DNA of 64,000 nucleotides from Pseudomonadota bacterium (GTDB taxonomy: Bacteria; Pseudomonadota; Alphaproteobacteria; Rhodobacterales; Rhodobacteraceae): positions 30,256 through 94,255 of the forward strand of contig JAJXZX010000015.1 of NCBI GenBank assembly GCA_021779835.1, read 5' to 3'. Made by a program: the position numbers and the translations under genes. Under the pieces are notes generated by a model. It was given only the letters and a program-made list of their open reading frames with translations. It did not search any database and was not told where the DNA came from. The stretch's first letter is position 1. Each line of letters opens with the position of its first letter. Below are positions 63,896 through 64,000 of the stretch, piece by piece.

Positions 63896-64000
63896 TCATA
63901 TCCAGAAGATGACGATGGCCGCGATGGCGATGGCTGACATGAAGGTGTGCGCGCATCGGTCGTAGCGGGTGTGGATGCGCCTCCAGTCCTTGAGCTTTCC
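63896..64000 (-). mobile_element. IS5-family transposase C-terminus, cut by window edge
   Basis: The last 34 residues of a transposase read ..LKDWRRIHTRYDRCAHTF and end in IVIFWI. This is the familiar C-terminal tail of IS5-family (IS427/IS1031-like) transposases. The reading frame is open to the edge. An AT-rich flank at about 63862-63890 (GTCGAAGAAATCTACTACACT) may hold the terminal inverted repeat. Only one end is visible, so completeness is unknown. Confidence 0.72.

Overview
The window reads as a chromosomal stretch of a Rhodobacterales alphaproteobacterium (Rhodobacter/Roseobacter group). The evidence is a high G+C content with GC-rich third codon positions, a suf operon led by a one-cysteine IscR, CckA plus CtrA-type boxes, GapR, an LdtR-like MarR protein, a one-cysteine DksA, FnrL-type operators, an aglEFGAK alpha-glucoside cluster, and a dispersed intergenic element (CATTGCTTTGG..AATATCC) seen here in five places. 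Most of the DNA is ordinary core genome. The accessory or unusual parts are a surface-lipoprotein pair (3.5-6.1 kb), a low-GC HEPN insert (7.4-8.4 kb), a decayed integrase beside tRNA-Thr (22.2-22.4 kb) and an IS5-type transposase end at the right edge.

Layout. 0-3.5 kb: aspartate aminotransferase, SdhE, LdtR-like regulator, an outer-membrane barrel protein and a glyoxalase. 3.5-6.1 kb: a Slam-like outer-membrane translocon with a TbpB-like lipoprotein as its probable cargo. 6.2-8.4 kb: thyX, a small lipoprotein, then the HEPN insert. 8.6-11.7 kb: Spx/ArsC-like protein, parE and a PhnA-like zinc-ribbon protein behind a full CtrA box. 11.7-15.7 kb: lipoprotein cytochrome c and a DksA/TraR-type gene, each with an FNR-type box, around nemA and a split persulfide-handling pair. 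15.7-20.2 kb: an acyl-CoA dehydrogenase, an APH-type kinase and a FadJ-type protein, which together look like a 4-hydroxyacid route. 20.2-24.4 kb: GapR, tRNA-Thr, integrase remnant, secreted propeller protein, tRNA-Arg. 24.5-32.1 kb: the suf Fe-S assembly operon (iscR, a class-V desulfurase, sufB, sufC, sufD, two YIP1-like membrane proteins, sufS) with an Irr-type box at its promoter and a second one buried in the desulfurase codons. 32.2-43.4 kb: hydrolase, HD protein, icd, typA, class II amidotransferase, Lrp-type regulator, FAD monooxygenase, dksA, and a MoxR/VWA pair. 43.5-53.6 kb: cckA behind its own CtrA box, an RsmB-type methyltransferase, two PhyH dioxygenases, a Gfo/Idh/MocA dehydrogenase, guaB and a TehA-like protein. 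53.7-63.9 kb: a sugar-use regulon (aglK, aglA, aglG, aglF, aglE, divergent aglR, GH1 beta-glucosidase, glucokinase) that imports alpha-glucosides, splits them and phosphorylates the glucose.

No secure new multi-gene system was found. The strongest leads are the intragenic Irr-type box in the desulfurase gene, the CtrA boxes at cckA and ahead of parE, the Slam/TbpB-like pair without a receptor gene beside it, the HEPN insert, and the five-copy intergenic element. All functions are assigned from sequence reading alone, and no database search was run.
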